DNA of 52,254 nucleotides, from the IMG/VR virus record IMGVR_UViG_3300023184_000171, positions 1-52,254 of that record, one strand, 5' to 3'. Source of the DNA: a virus. How positions within the stretch are numbered: position 1 is the first letter of the stretch; each line of letters begins with the position of its first letter. A program made the position numbers and the translations under genes. The notes beneath the pieces were generated by a model. That model was given only the letters and a program-made list of their open reading frames with translations. It did not search any database and was not told the origin of the DNA. Shown piece by piece: positions 27,417 to 36,900 of the stretch.

Positions 27417-28993
27417 TGCAGATTGTAGATAATAAGGTGCTGGTGTTGCGTACTAAGACGCCCTCTAAGTACGCAATAATCCCGCGCTCAAAACACATCG
27501 GAGAAGTAAAGAAGGGTGTTCACGAAGTGGCAGTTCACTGGGGCTTGGATGAGGTGCGTGTGCTCAAGAATCTGGGTGTGCGCAACGTGCCTTCTCCCAT
27601 CTTGCGTAAGTATGAGTGGCCGGGGCGCTACACCCCGTTCGCTCATCAGCGCGACACCTCTGCGTTCTTGACTATGCACAAACGCGCTTTCGTATTTAGT
27701 GAACCGGGAACTGGCAAAACGCTGTCAGCATTGTGGGCAGCAGACTACCTGATGCGCATGGGGGAGGTCAGGCGCTGCCTTGTGTTGTGCCCGCTGTCTA
27801 TCATGCAAGCTGCGTGGATGGCAGACATAACGAAGAGCGTGATACACCGCACGGCTGTGATAGCGTATCACTCCAATGCGGAACGTCGCATAGAAGCGGT
27901 AAAGAATGATTACGAGTTTGTAATCAGCAACTATGACGGGTTGCCCATGATAGCCAACGCGCTGCTGGAAGACGGGCGCTTTGACTTAATCATAGGCGAC
28001 GAAGCGAACGCGTGGAAGAACGTATCAACCCGCCGCTGGAAGACGCTTAACAAGCTGATACTGCCTGACACGTATCTGTGGCTGATGACCGGCACCCCTG
28101 CCGCGCAGTCGCCCGTGGATGCGTATGGGCTGGCGCGTCTGATTAACCCCACTGCCGTGCCCCGCTTCGCTACCGCGTGGCGTGACAAGGTGATGCGCCA
28201 GATCACAAAGTTTAAGTGGGTGCCGAAGGAGGATGCCTACGATACGGTATACGACGTGCTGCAACCCGCCATCCGGTATACGAAAGACCAGTGTCTTGAC
28301 TTACCACCAGTGGTAACTATTACACGCGACGTTGAGCTTACCAGTCAGCAGATTAAATACTACCGGATGCTGAAGAGCCAGATGCTGGTGCATATGTCGG
28401 GGGAAACAATCACCGCCATAAACGCTGCTGCCAGCGTCAACAAGCTGTTGCAGATTTCAGCGGGGGCAGCATACACCGACAACAAGGAGGTAGTGGAGTT
28501 TGACTGCGCCCCACGGTTGGCAGTGCTGCTGGAAACACTGGAGGAAACTACCCGCAAGGTGCTAGTGTTCGCACCCTACCGGCACAGCATAGAAACCATC
28601 AGCAGCTACCTTGATAAGCATGGCATCTCTAACACCAAGATACACGGAGATGTTTCTGCTTCTAAACGTGCACTGATATTCGATGCGTTTCAAACCGCCG
28701 AAGAACCACGGGTGCTGGTCATTCAACCGCAAGCTGCCTCTCACGGGGTAACGCTCACGGCGGCTGATACGGTTGTCTTCTGGGGGCCGGTGATGTCTGT
28801 TGAGACTTACCTCCAGTGCATAGCCCGTGCGGACAGGGTAGGGCAGACGGGAAACAAAGTTACGGTGGTTCACATACAAGGCAGCGACATAGAACGCCGT
28901 ATGTTCAAGCAGTTAGCAGGAAAAGTTGATAGCCACGGAATACTCATCCAACTTTATGAAGATGAGCTTGCGAATAGAACTATCGACCTGTAA
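27416..28993 (+). CDS. SNF2-type DNA helicase/translocase
   Basis: This 525-aa superfamily 2 protein has a Q-like FAHQRDTSAF (76-85), Walker A SEPGTGKT (95-102), DEAN box IIGDEANAW (192-200), motif III LMTGTPAA (223-230), FAPYRHS (near 385) and motif VI QCIARADRVGQTG (about 467-479). The RxGQ ending marks it as SNF2-like, so it would translocate on duplex DNA instead of classic unwinding. It is complete for phage members and could help fork restart or remodel bound proteins. Confidence 0.92.
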   Translation: MQIVDNKVLVLRTKTPSKYAIIPRSKHIGEVKKGVHEVAVHWGLDEVRVLKNLGVRNVPSPILRKYEWPGRYTPFAHQRDTSAFLTMHKRAFVFSEPGTGKTLSALWAADYLMRMGEVRRCLVLCPLSIMQAAWMADITKSVIHRTAVIAYHSNAERRIEAVKNDYEFVISNYDGLPMIANALLEDGRFDLIIGDEANAWKNVSTRRWKTLNKLILPDTYLWLMTGTPAAQSPVDAYGLARLINPTAVPRFATAWRDKVMRQITKFKWVPKEDAYDTVYDVLQPAIRYTKDQCLDLPPVVTITRDVELTSQQIKYYRMLKSQMLVHMSGETITAINAAASVNKLLQISAGAAYTDNKEVVEFDCAPRLAVLLETLEETTRKVLVFAPYRHSIETISSYLDKHGISNTKIHGDVSASKRALIFDAFQTAEEPRVLVIQPQAASHGVTLTAADTVVFWGPVMSVETYLQCIARADRVGQTGNKVTVVHIQGSDIERRMFKQLAGKVDSHGILIQLYEDELANRTIDL

Positions 28994-29029
28994 AATCTTT
29001 TACTTGCAGTAAACACAACGAGGATAAAA

Positions 29030-29434
29030 ATGACAACAGAAGATTTAGTTCCTATGGACAGGCTTGCGAAAATCTATCTCAAGATTCGCACGAGTGTTCA
29101 GCTACTCACGCAAGACTACGAAAAACAAAAGGCCGCTTTGGAAGCGCAGAAGTCTGAGGTAGCTAATGCCATGCGCGACCAGATGAAAGCGTTGGGTTCC
29201 AAGTCGGTTAAGACAGAGTATGGAACGGTCATGCTGGGCGTAAAGACTCGCTACACCACGCAGGACTGGGATTCGTTTAAAGATTTTTGCATCAAGAACA
29301 ACACGATTGACCTCCTTGAGCGGCGCATTGCTCAACGGAATATGGCGAAGTGGCTGGAGGAGAATCCCGAAGATGTTCCACCGGGGTTGAACTCTGATTC
29401 TGAGTATGAAGTGACTGTTAGAAAACCTAGTTAA
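29030..29434 (+). CDS. Conserved phage replication-region protein, unknown
   Basis: This 134-aa protein has a helical coil (about 10-55; IYLKIRTSVQLLTQDYEKQKAALEAQKSEVANAMRDQM). A compact end follows (KSVKTEYGTVMLGVKTRYTTQDWDSF, NMAKWLEENPEDVPPGLN, YEVTVRKPS). I recognise this arrangement next to SSB-like genes in related phages but know no function. GAGGATAAAA precedes the ATG. A small inverted repeat, TTTAC/GTAAA, lies in the 36-nt gap upstream. Confidence 0.6.
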   Translation: MTTEDLVPMDRLAKIYLKIRTSVQLLTQDYEKQKAALEAQKSEVANAMRDQMKALGSKSVKTEYGTVMLGVKTRYTTQDWDSFKDFCIKNNTIDLLERRIAQRNMAKWLEENPEDVPPGLNSDSEYEVTVRKPS

Positions 29435-29444
29435 AGGAATGAAC

Positions 29445-30413
29445 ATGGCTACAGAAATGGCAGTATTTAATCCCGCGCAACTCCCCGCTTTTGCACGTAA
29501 TCGTAAAGGCCCGTCCGCACTGGCGAAGGCGCTGGCTGGTGGTGGCGGTGGTGGCTACGAGCATCGCTTGTCAATCAAGGGTTGCGTGTTTCGTTTGGTG
29601 GCTGGCGGTAAAGAGATTGCGTCCATTGAGGAGCGCCATCTGGATGTGGTGATTGTCAACGCAACTCCTAAAGTCGGGCGCATCTTCTACGGTGTGAAGT
29701 ATAGCGAGTCGGAAACCGCAGCACCCAAGTGCCAATCCGTGGACGGTATCAAACCGGATGCTGGCGTTAACGAAAAGCAGGGTGACAATTGCGCAAGCTG
29801 CCCGATGAACATCAAGGGTAGCGGTGACGGCGACACTAAAGGGTGCCGCTATTACCAACGTGTTGCTTTGGTTCTTGCCAACGACCTTCAGGGTAACGTG
29901 TTGCAGCTAACGGTGCCGTCGAAGTCACTCTTTGGTAAAGAAGAGAACGGCAACTACCCGCTGCAAGCTTATGCGCGGTGGTTGGACGCGCAGAACATCG
30001 ACCCTGACCTTGTGGTTACGCGTATCAAGTTCGACACCCGCGAGTCTTCGCCCAAGCTGTTCTTCCGCACCGTGCGTTATCTGGAAGACGCAGAGTTTGA
30101 ACTGGTGCAGGTCAAGGCTGAATCGCAGGATGCCAAAGACGCGATTGCTAACGTGAATAAGGCAGGTGCTGCCCCCACTACCGCGCCAGCACAGATTGAA
30201 GCTCCCAAAGGGCCACAGTTCCCACCTGACGATGACGAGGAAGACGCACCTCCTCCGAAGCCGAAGGCCAAGCCGAAGGCCAAGCCCAAAGCCGAGCCAG
30301 AGGAGGACGTAGAGGAACCGCCCGTCCGCAAGGGCGCAACGCCACCGGCAGCACCGGCAACAACATCGCTGGCGTCCGTTGTGGCCGATTGGGATAAAGA
30401 TACAGACGATTAA
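29445..30413 (+). CDS. Putative single-stranded DNA-binding protein
   Basis: This 322-aa protein has a beta-rich core (about 40-235) carrying cysteines in KCQSVDG, NCASCPMN and GCRYY, a likely zinc site as in T4 gp32-type proteins. A Pro/Lys/Glu linker with a repeated PKAK unit (about 270-290) follows, then an acidic tail, ADWDKDTDD. Zinc core, flexible linker and acidic tail together are the hallmark of phage SSBs that recruit replication partners through the tail. The ATG at 29445 has AAGGA 7 nt upstream; the earlier ATG at 29439 is too close to it. Confidence 0.6.
   Translation: MATEMAVFNPAQLPAFARNRKGPSALAKALAGGGGGGYEHRLSIKGCVFRLVAGGKEIASIEERHLDVVIVNATPKVGRIFYGVKYSESETAAPKCQSVDGIKPDAGVNEKQGDNCASCPMNIKGSGDGDTKGCRYYQRVALVLANDLQGNVLQLTVPSKSLFGKEENGNYPLQAYARWLDAQNIDPDLVVTRIKFDTRESSPKLFFRTVRYLEDAEFELVQVKAESQDAKDAIANVNKAGAAPTTAPAQIEAPKGPQFPPDDDEEDAPPPKPKAKPKAKPKAEPEEDVEEPPVRKGATPPAAPATTSLASVVADWDKDTDD
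30252..30300 (+). repeat. Short PKAK-coding tandem repeat
   Basis: The bases code for PKPKAKPKAKPKAEPE, a four-residue period in the linker of the SSB-like gene, with near-identical codons between units. It lengthens the flexible, basic linker and could vary in number between strains. Confidence 0.7.
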
Positions 30414-30425
30414 TTAACCTGAAGG

Positions 30426-30448
30426 GCGAGGGGTGTTAAGCCCCTCGC
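30426..30448 (+). repeat. Perfect 8-bp-stem hairpin after the SSB-like gene
   Basis: GCGAGGGG (30426-30433), loop TGTTAAG, CCCCTCGC (30441-30448). It lies 12 nt after the stop and only 7 nt before the next start, with no T-tract. It is more likely an mRNA-stabilising or translation-limiting hairpin than a terminator; the next gene has no visible SD. Confidence 0.7.
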
Positions 30449-30454
30449 TACAGT

Positions 30455-30733
30455 ATGCCGTATAAAAGTTCGATTAGAAAAAAGATAGCCGTAGCGCCGA
30501 GCAGTATGGGCAAGACGTTGGGCGGTCATGCCGTGCGCACAGACTTTTCCGTGCTTCGCATTTCAAAGGCAACCGGTGCAACGCGCCAAACTATTTACAA
30601 TTGGTTTTTTGGCGGTGTTGTCGCGCCGTATTACCGCGATAAAGTTACTGAAATAATCGCCATCTTACGAGATTCACAAACCGCCGAACACGCATGGAGA
30701 ACCGTATGCTCGCGCTTCCACCTGAAAACTTGA
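30455..30733 (+). CDS. HTH transcription regulator
   Basis: This 92-aa basic protein has a helix-turn-helix at about residues 32-52 (VLRISKATGATRQTIYNWFFGG), followed by a helix VAPYYRDKVTEIIAILR, the pattern of Cro/CI-type or small excise-like DNA-binding proteins. It is the only clear HTH regulator in the window and could act on the early palindromes or on late promoters. The hairpin at 30426 lies directly before its ATG. Confidence 0.7.
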   Translation: MPYKSSIRKKIAVAPSSMGKTLGGHAVRTDFSVLRISKATGATRQTIYNWFFGGVVAPYYRDKVTEIIAILRDSQTAEHAWRTVCSRFHLKT

Positions 30734-30873
30734 CCGATGAAGAACTCATCCGCAACGCATACCAGTATATTCACGACGGGTTGCCCATACGCTGGCAGAA
30801 AGAAATCTTTCGTCGTTACACAGAACTGTATGACGCAAACTATGACCTTGCCGTAAGCCAAGCAAGCACTTAA
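30706..30873 (+). CDS. Small acidic phage protein
   Basis: This 55-aa protein (MLALPPENLTDEELIRNAYQYIHDG...) is mainly helical, with PIRWQKEIFRRYTELYDANYDLAVSQAST. GGAG lies 7 nt before the ATG at 30706. It overlaps the end of the HTH gene by 28 nt in another frame. The LPPENLTDEELIR...WQKEI...R pattern recurs in small phage proteins. Function unknown. Confidence 0.6.
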   Translation: MLALPPENLTDEELIRNAYQYIHDGLPIRWQKEIFRRYTELYDANYDLAVSQAST

Positions 30874-30893
30874 TCCCACAACGAAGGGTTACT

Positions 30894-33812
30894 ATGACAC
30901 CGCTGGAATTCATAGCGGCTGTAGTGCCGTCGGCGGGGGTTTTGTGCGTCGCGGAACTAAGCTCAAAGAAAAAAGAACACGTATTCGTAGACAAGGTTGA
31001 AGACCTTGGCATTCACATAGCACGTTTCATCGCAGAAAAACGGGATACCTATTTCGCATTAGCAAGCTTTACGGAAAGCGGTAACCGCACTGCGCCCAAC
31101 GCGCTATACATGAAGTCGCTGTTTGTTGACATCGACTGTGGTGGAGGCAAGCCGTATTTAACAAAGCAAGCTGCCGCAACCGCGTTAGATACGTTCTTGC
31201 AGGAGACGAAGTTTGGCGCAATGGGCAACCCTTGGGTTGTCACGTCAGGCGGGGGGCTGCACGTCTACTGGCCTTTCACCGAAGACATACTTATCGCGCA
31301 GTGGCGTTCTGTCGCTGAGAACTTCAAGCGCCTGTGCAAGAAGCACTCGCTTCATATCGACTTTACTGTAACCGCCGATGCAGCGCGGGTGCTGCGTGTG
31401 CCTGACTCCTTCAACTGGAAGATTAAGGGCAAGCCCCGCAAGGCCAAGCTTATGGTGGAGGGCGGCACCTTTGTGTTTGCAGATGTAGCAGCAGCACTCA
31501 AGGTGCAGATTAACGGAGAGGCTGTAGCTGAACCGATATTCAACCCTGCGTCCATTCCCGGCATTCGCCCCAAACGCCAAACCGCATCGCAGGTCAAGCT
31601 GATCGAGAACAGCATCACGCGGTTCAAGACCATCATGCTGCGCACGGAAGGAGGTTCTGGGTGCTTGCAGTTGCGCCACTACGTAGAGAACGCAAAGCAG
31701 GAGGGTATGGAACCCCTGTGGCGTGGGCTGCTGTCGATAGCGCAGAAGTGCGTGGACGTTACCAAGGCTGCGAAGTGGCTGTCAGGATTGCACCCCTACG
31801 ACGAAAGCCGTATGGAGCAGAAGCTGCGCGAGATTAAGGGGCCATACTCCTGCGTCAAACTGGATGGCGAGAACCCCGGCTTGTGCGAGAAATGCCCGAA
31901 CTGGGGCAAGATCACCAACCCCCTCGCACTGGGGCGGGAGCTAGCAACGGACAACACCACCAAAGAAATCACGCTGCTGCCTGAGAGTAGCTCATCTGGT
32001 GAGCCAGTGCGTCCTAGCCAAATCAAAGTAACGCGCCCCACACCACCACGCGGCTTCTCTTACGGTAAGAACGGAGGCGTGTATCGTGAGATGGAAGTGG
32101 AGGACGAGAGTAAGAACGTTATTAAGAAACAAGTTTTGGTATTACCGTATGACTTGTTTGTTGTAGACCTGCTGAACGTCAACAAAGAACATTACGTGTT
32201 CATGCTGGCTACGCGCCCTGAAGGGCCAGTGCAGATATCCCTCCAGCAGAAAGCCGTAGTCAGTAAAGACGATACCGTTAAAGCGCTGGCAGCACAGAAC
32301 ATCGTGGCGGCGTATGGCTCTGGCAACGATAAGAACCTGTTTGATTACGTCAGGGCGTGTGTGGAGGCGGTATCTTCCAACAAGAACGCCATCAACGTGC
32401 CTAACAGCTATGGCTGGCAACCGGACGGCGGCTTTGTGGCGGGGGGTAAGATATTCATGCCCGACCAGACTGTTCGCCAGATACCCATGCCGGGGTTAGA
32501 GAACCTTACCCACGCCACCACACCAAAAGGAACGTTGGAGACATGGCGTAAGTATCCCGAAATGCTGATTGCGAAGGGGCTATACGACGTGCTGGCGATT
32601 GGCTGCGGGGTAGGGTTTGGCTCCCCGCTGATGGAGTTCACGGGACTGGACGGCCTAACCTTCCACGCTGGCTCAACGGAGTCAGGCACCGGCAAGACCG
32701 TAGCGCTGGAGTTGGCGGCGTCTATCTGGGGGCACCCTCGTGACTACCGCGTAGGCAAGAGCACCTCTGCGGTAGCCATGCAGCAACGGGCGGGGCTGCT
32801 ACGGAACCTGCCGCTGTTGAGCGATGAGATAACCAGTAAGAACAGGCGCGATGCAGAGTGGTTTCCTGAGTTCGTGTTTGACCTGTCTGAAGGCCGCGCT
32901 AAAGAGCGTATGGAGTCAGGGGCGAACAAGGAACGGCTGAACACCTCAGTCTGGTCGCTGATGGCGGTGCTGTCATCCAACACCCACATGATGGACTACC
33001 TGACCGGTGGGCGTAAGCACTCCTCTGAGGGTGAGATGCGCCGGATGCTGGAGTGGGTTACTAACGAGACGCTCTCGTGGGAGGTGCATGAGGTCGAGGT
33101 TATAAAGACCCTACGCTACCACCACGGCACCGCTGGCGATGTTTACGCGCAGTGGCTGACCCTCAACCGCAGCACGGCTATGGCGGTCTACCAGAGTGTT
33201 TACCAGCGCATCAGGGCTGAGTTCAAGATGACCAACGACGAGCGCTACTGGCACGCTGGCGTGGCGTGTTGTGTGGCGGGGTGCATCCTAGCGGGGTCGA
33301 AATACTCCAACGTGGTAAACCTCCCGATTCAGCACATTATCATCAGCCTGAAAGTCATTGTGGAGAAAGCCCGTCAGACGGTTCGCTCCAACGTGCGCAC
33401 GGCTGAAGATATCCTGAACGCCTACATCCGTGAGTTCTATGGCAAGTTCATCGTAGTCCGCGCTATTGACGGGGCGATACAGGCTACCTTTGGCGAGGCG
33501 GGGACGGTAGATGAATCCATCACACGCACCCAGATTTCAGGGCGGGTGGAACGGAACATAACACCGGGCTACGTAAACTTCTTTATAGAAGAGGGGCTAC
33601 TGAAATCCTACTGTTCCAGCATGAGCTTCGGGTATGCCGACTTCCGTAAGCAGATGGAGAAGTTGCACCGTGTTGAGTACGTTAAAAAGGACATGTTGTC
33701 TAAGACCAAAGGCCCACAGATGCGGGTCAATGCGATAAAGATCAGCCGTCCTGAGTCACCCCTGCTTGAACCCGATGCCGAAAAAGATACGGATATACTA
33801 CCCGTGGAATGA
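30894..33812 (+). CDS. AEP-type primase fused to a helicase-like ATPase
   Basis: This 972-aa protein has an N-terminal archaeo-eukaryotic primase domain with LFVDIDCG (Asp79, Asp81), TSGGGLHVYWPF (117-128) and DAARVLRVPDSFNWK (near 162-176). A cysteine site, CVKLDGENPGLCEKC, lies near 320-335. The C-terminal ATPase has Walker A GSTESGTGKT (about 593-602), a downstream LLSDEI acidic box and AVLSSNTHM, like DUF927/superfamily 3-type helicases. It would prime and unwind at the fork. A winged-helix-like end (about 890-950) may bind DNA. There is no separate DnaB-like helicase or DnaG-like primase in the window. Confidence 0.88.
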   Translation: MTPLEFIAAVVPSAGVLCVAELSSKKKEHVFVDKVEDLGIHIARFIAEKRDTYFALASFTESGNRTAPNALYMKSLFVDIDCGGGKPYLTKQAAATALDTFLQETKFGAMGNPWVVTSGGGLHVYWPFTEDILIAQWRSVAENFKRLCKKHSLHIDFTVTADAARVLRVPDSFNWKIKGKPRKAKLMVEGGTFVFADVAAALKVQINGEAVAEPIFNPASIPGIRPKRQTASQVKLIENSITRFKTIMLRTEGGSGCLQLRHYVENAKQEGMEPLWRGLLSIAQKCVDVTKAAKWLSGLHPYDESRMEQKLREIKGPYSCVKLDGENPGLCEKCPNWGKITNPLALGRELATDNTTKEITLLPESSSSGEPVRPSQIKVTRPTPPRGFSYGKNGGVYREMEVEDESKNVIKKQVLVLPYDLFVVDLLNVNKEHYVFMLATRPEGPVQISLQQKAVVSKDDTVKALAAQNIVAAYGSGNDKNLFDYVRACVEAVSSNKNAINVPNSYGWQPDGGFVAGGKIFMPDQTVRQIPMPGLENLTHATTPKGTLETWRKYPEMLIAKGLYDVLAIGCGVGFGSPLMEFTGLDGLTFHAGSTESGTGKTVALELAASIWGHPRDYRVGKSTSAVAMQQRAGLLRNLPLLSDEITSKNRRDAEWFPEFVFDLSEGRAKERMESGANKERLNTSVWSLMAVLSSNTHMMDYLTGGRKHSSEGEMRRMLEWVTNETLSWEVHEVEVIKTLRYHHGTAGDVYAQWLTLNRSTAMAVYQSVYQRIRAEFKMTNDERYWHAGVACCVAGCILAGSKYSNVVNLPIQHIIISLKVIVEKARQTVRSNVRTAEDILNAYIREFYGKFIVVRAIDGAIQATFGEAGTVDESITRTQISGRVERNITPGYVNFFIEEGLLKSYCSSMSFGYADFRKQMEKLHRVEYVKKDMLSKTKGPQMRVNAIKISRPESPLLEPDAEKDTDILPVE

Positions 33813-33972
33813 AACCCCGGTGTGGGGTAGCTTCTTCGTGCCAACGCTGGATGTATACGCAACGAAAGAGACAGGGCTGAAGGTAGCCCTGCATCTTCGC
33901 ATCAAAGGTAAAACAACTTTCGGTCTATACAAAGGCAAGCACGGCGTGTTGTTTACGCGGCTTTCCGTATGA
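33775..33972 (+). CDS. Small basic protein at the convergent end
   Basis: This 65-aa basic, beta-rich protein (KKIRIYYPWNETPVWGSFFVPTLDVYATKETGLKVALHLRIKGKTTFGLYKG) starts inside the end of the primase gene (38-nt overlap). Its stop lies 20 nt inside the end of the convergent 2867-aa gene. The ordered strand pattern and compositional quality favour a real gene, though there is no strong SD. No family recognised. Confidence 0.5.
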   Translation: MPKKIRIYYPWNETPVWGSFFVPTLDVYATKETGLKVALHLRIKGKTTFGLYKGKHGVLFTRLSV

Positions 33973-36900
33973 TGTCGCGGTATAGTTTAGCCGTATCTAT
34001 CTGCTCTTTGCGTAACTGGTCTATGCGGTTGCGCTTTTCGCGGGGCGAAAGATCAGAAGCTTTAACTTCAGTTATGGCATCGGTTGACTGTTTCATATCT
34101 TTTTTAAAGTCCCCGTAACTGGTGCCAATTGAAACCCGTTGCATATTAGCGTTGAGATACGCTTCGGCTTCAGCGGGGTTACCATCCGCGTACAGTTTGT
34201 TGTAGGTATTAACCGCCCGCTCACCGTCCTGCATCAACTCATAAGTGCGGTTGATGATACCGCCAGCGTCGTTTGGCTGAAACGCGCTACTAAAGAACGC
34301 AACTTGGGAAGCTTTCTTTTCAGCCTGTTGCACTTTAGGGCTTGCAATAAACGCATCAGCCAGTGACACAGCAGACAGCAACGTTTGTGCTCCAACGCCT
34401 TTTATAAATTGATCCACTTTAACTGGCGATACCCCCGGAATGCCCATGCTGCCAAGCACCTTTGCCAGTTCAGTTGTTGTATCTTTATACCGTTGCGCAG
34501 GGTCAAGGGACTGCATACGAGCAGACTCAACATCTGCGCCGGTAAACAAGTCTTTACCGGTTATGCTTTCAACAACCGGCACAAGGAATTGCGGTATGCC
34601 CTTGCTGGAACCGCCCGGAATCGCGTTAATACCCAACTGCACCAACGCTTGCGCAATGGGCGCTACGTCGCCATCTCCAGCTACAGAATTGTAAATGGCT
34701 TCCGGTACGGCTTTAGCCAGTAAACCGAACTCAAACGGAATTGGTATCTTAAGCGGTTCATCAAACCCCGGAACACGCACAAACCAGTTGTTAAGTTTTT
34801 GCTCCGGTGTGGCGTTCTTGTAGGCTTCGTCGTCTTCCATCGCCATCGCATACATAACCGTAAACGCAGCCATTGCCACAACCCGTTGCTTAAACTTTTC
34901 TTGAATCTTTAAGCGCTCGTTGTAAGGCATATTGCCCGTCATGGCTTTAACAAACACACTCAAGCCTTGTATCTGCGCGTTAAAGAACGGATACAACGTA
35001 TTGGCCCATTGCACCGAAGGGGATACACCGCGCCGATTAAAATCTGTAATTTCATTGGCGGCTACCCACGCCTCCATTTCGTTCAAACCCTGCTTGATGT
35101 AGCTGTTGTAAGCAGACAAACGCACACCGACATCAGCCTCCATGCTCTTGGCTTCAGCATACGCAAGCAATCCTGATATTGACTGCTTACCACTAACAAC
35201 ACCGCGCAAAACCGTAGACAGCGCTTCTTTGCTGCTTCCGGCAAGAACTTGCCCGCCCAGCAACCCTTGGCTTTCAAGCAACGCAGCTTCGCGGCTGGTG
35301 CCAGTCAACGATTTATATATGTTTTTAAAGGGGTCAACAATCGGTATAAAGTTAGCGCCACTGGTTCCCAGCGCAGAAAACGAATCTTTAACAACCTGCC
35401 GAAGCGGATACATCGGACTCAAAATAACAGCGCGGCGCAGGAACTGCGCAGGGAGGCCCATAAGTTCCAGCGCCTTGGGCATTGTAGTTTTAACGCCTTC
35501 CAGCCCTTTGACCAATAGCGTCGGCGGGATACCTTCAAACATCGTATCGTTTGTGTCTTTTACGCGCACCGCAATATCTTCGCCGTCTTTTCTAAAGCGA
35601 ATAACATTAGCGCCTTTATGCGCATCCGAAATTTTAAAGTCTTCTTTTTGTTCCCCGGTTTTTTTGTCTTTATATTTACGAGTTTCAAGCATGTTGAGCT
35701 TGCGCAGTGTATCCACAACACTACCCGTTGCAATGTTACGCAGCGCCATGTCTGTCAGCAGGTTTGTGTTCTGCACCGCGCTGGTAAAGATGTTACTGAT
35801 CGCAGTGTCACCACCCACCAAACCGTGCAAATGCGGTTGGTCTGTTAAATTTCCAACAATAATCGGACTTGATTCACTGCCCAAAATCAATTCAATTTCA
35901 CCGCTAGGGTTTTCCCGGTAGAAAGGAATGTAGTCTTTGGTAGCGCGAAGAGCATCAGCTTTTTCTTTAGAAAGTGCCCCCGCTTGTTCGGCAAAATCAA
36001 CCAGCCCTTTGTTGTATTCGTTGTATATACCCCGCGCTTTTTCAAATGCAGTATTAACTCTGGGCATTGCCGCAATCTCGCGCTCAAATTGTTGCAGCTT
36101 AGCCCCGGTCAATACTTGATTGCCGTTCTTGTCTTTACCAAAATTTAATTTATCAACGCCAATTTTCTCGTTCTTAACCCGCTGCGCTGCCATATACATG
36201 GTAAACATATCACCAGCATCTTTTTCAGCAAGACCTGATTCACCTATAGCTTTAAACACCTTAACAAGATTAGCGCCGTCCTTGTTCTTGGTTTCAACCA
36301 TCCAATACTTGTTAGCACCAGTGCCTTTTTGTTTGTATTCAAGAGCGCCGTTTGCCGCAACCAACCGCGTAAAGTTCATTATCTTGTCACGCGCACTCAA
36401 GTCATAACGCACTTGGGACGCTTCCAAGTCTGTTATCTTTTTGCCAGCAACGCCTTTTTTAAGCGCCGCCCAAACGGGCGCATACCGGTCTACAAACTGG
36501 GTCATGCCAGCCAAACCCATTACGTTGCCGCGTATCTCGTCAATCTTAGACCTGTCCTGCGCCACTACCGTGTGCATCATAGCCCACGATTCCGCGCTCA
36601 TACCTGCGGGGCGTGGGCCTTCCTTGCTTCTAAAAGCAATTGTGCCATCGGGGGATACGTAGGCACCCAGCCGCCCCGCTGCCAAGTTGCGTGACGACTC
36701 ACGGATCAACGCTTGGATTTCTTTAGCATCACGCTTTGCCATCTCCGACAGACCGGAGTTGCGGAAGTAACTACGCACCGCAGCAACCATGTCCCGCACA
36801 AAGGTCTTAACCTTCTCGGTAAAGGTGGGCGCAACACGACGCCCCTCGGCAGCGTGGGCAACCATCTCGCGCACAAGTGCCATTTTAATGGCTTCTCTAG

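Noticed and set aside
30426-30448. Hairpin as an intrinsic terminator
   Set aside because: Perfect stem but no T-tract after it, and the next gene starts 7 nt later on the same strand.
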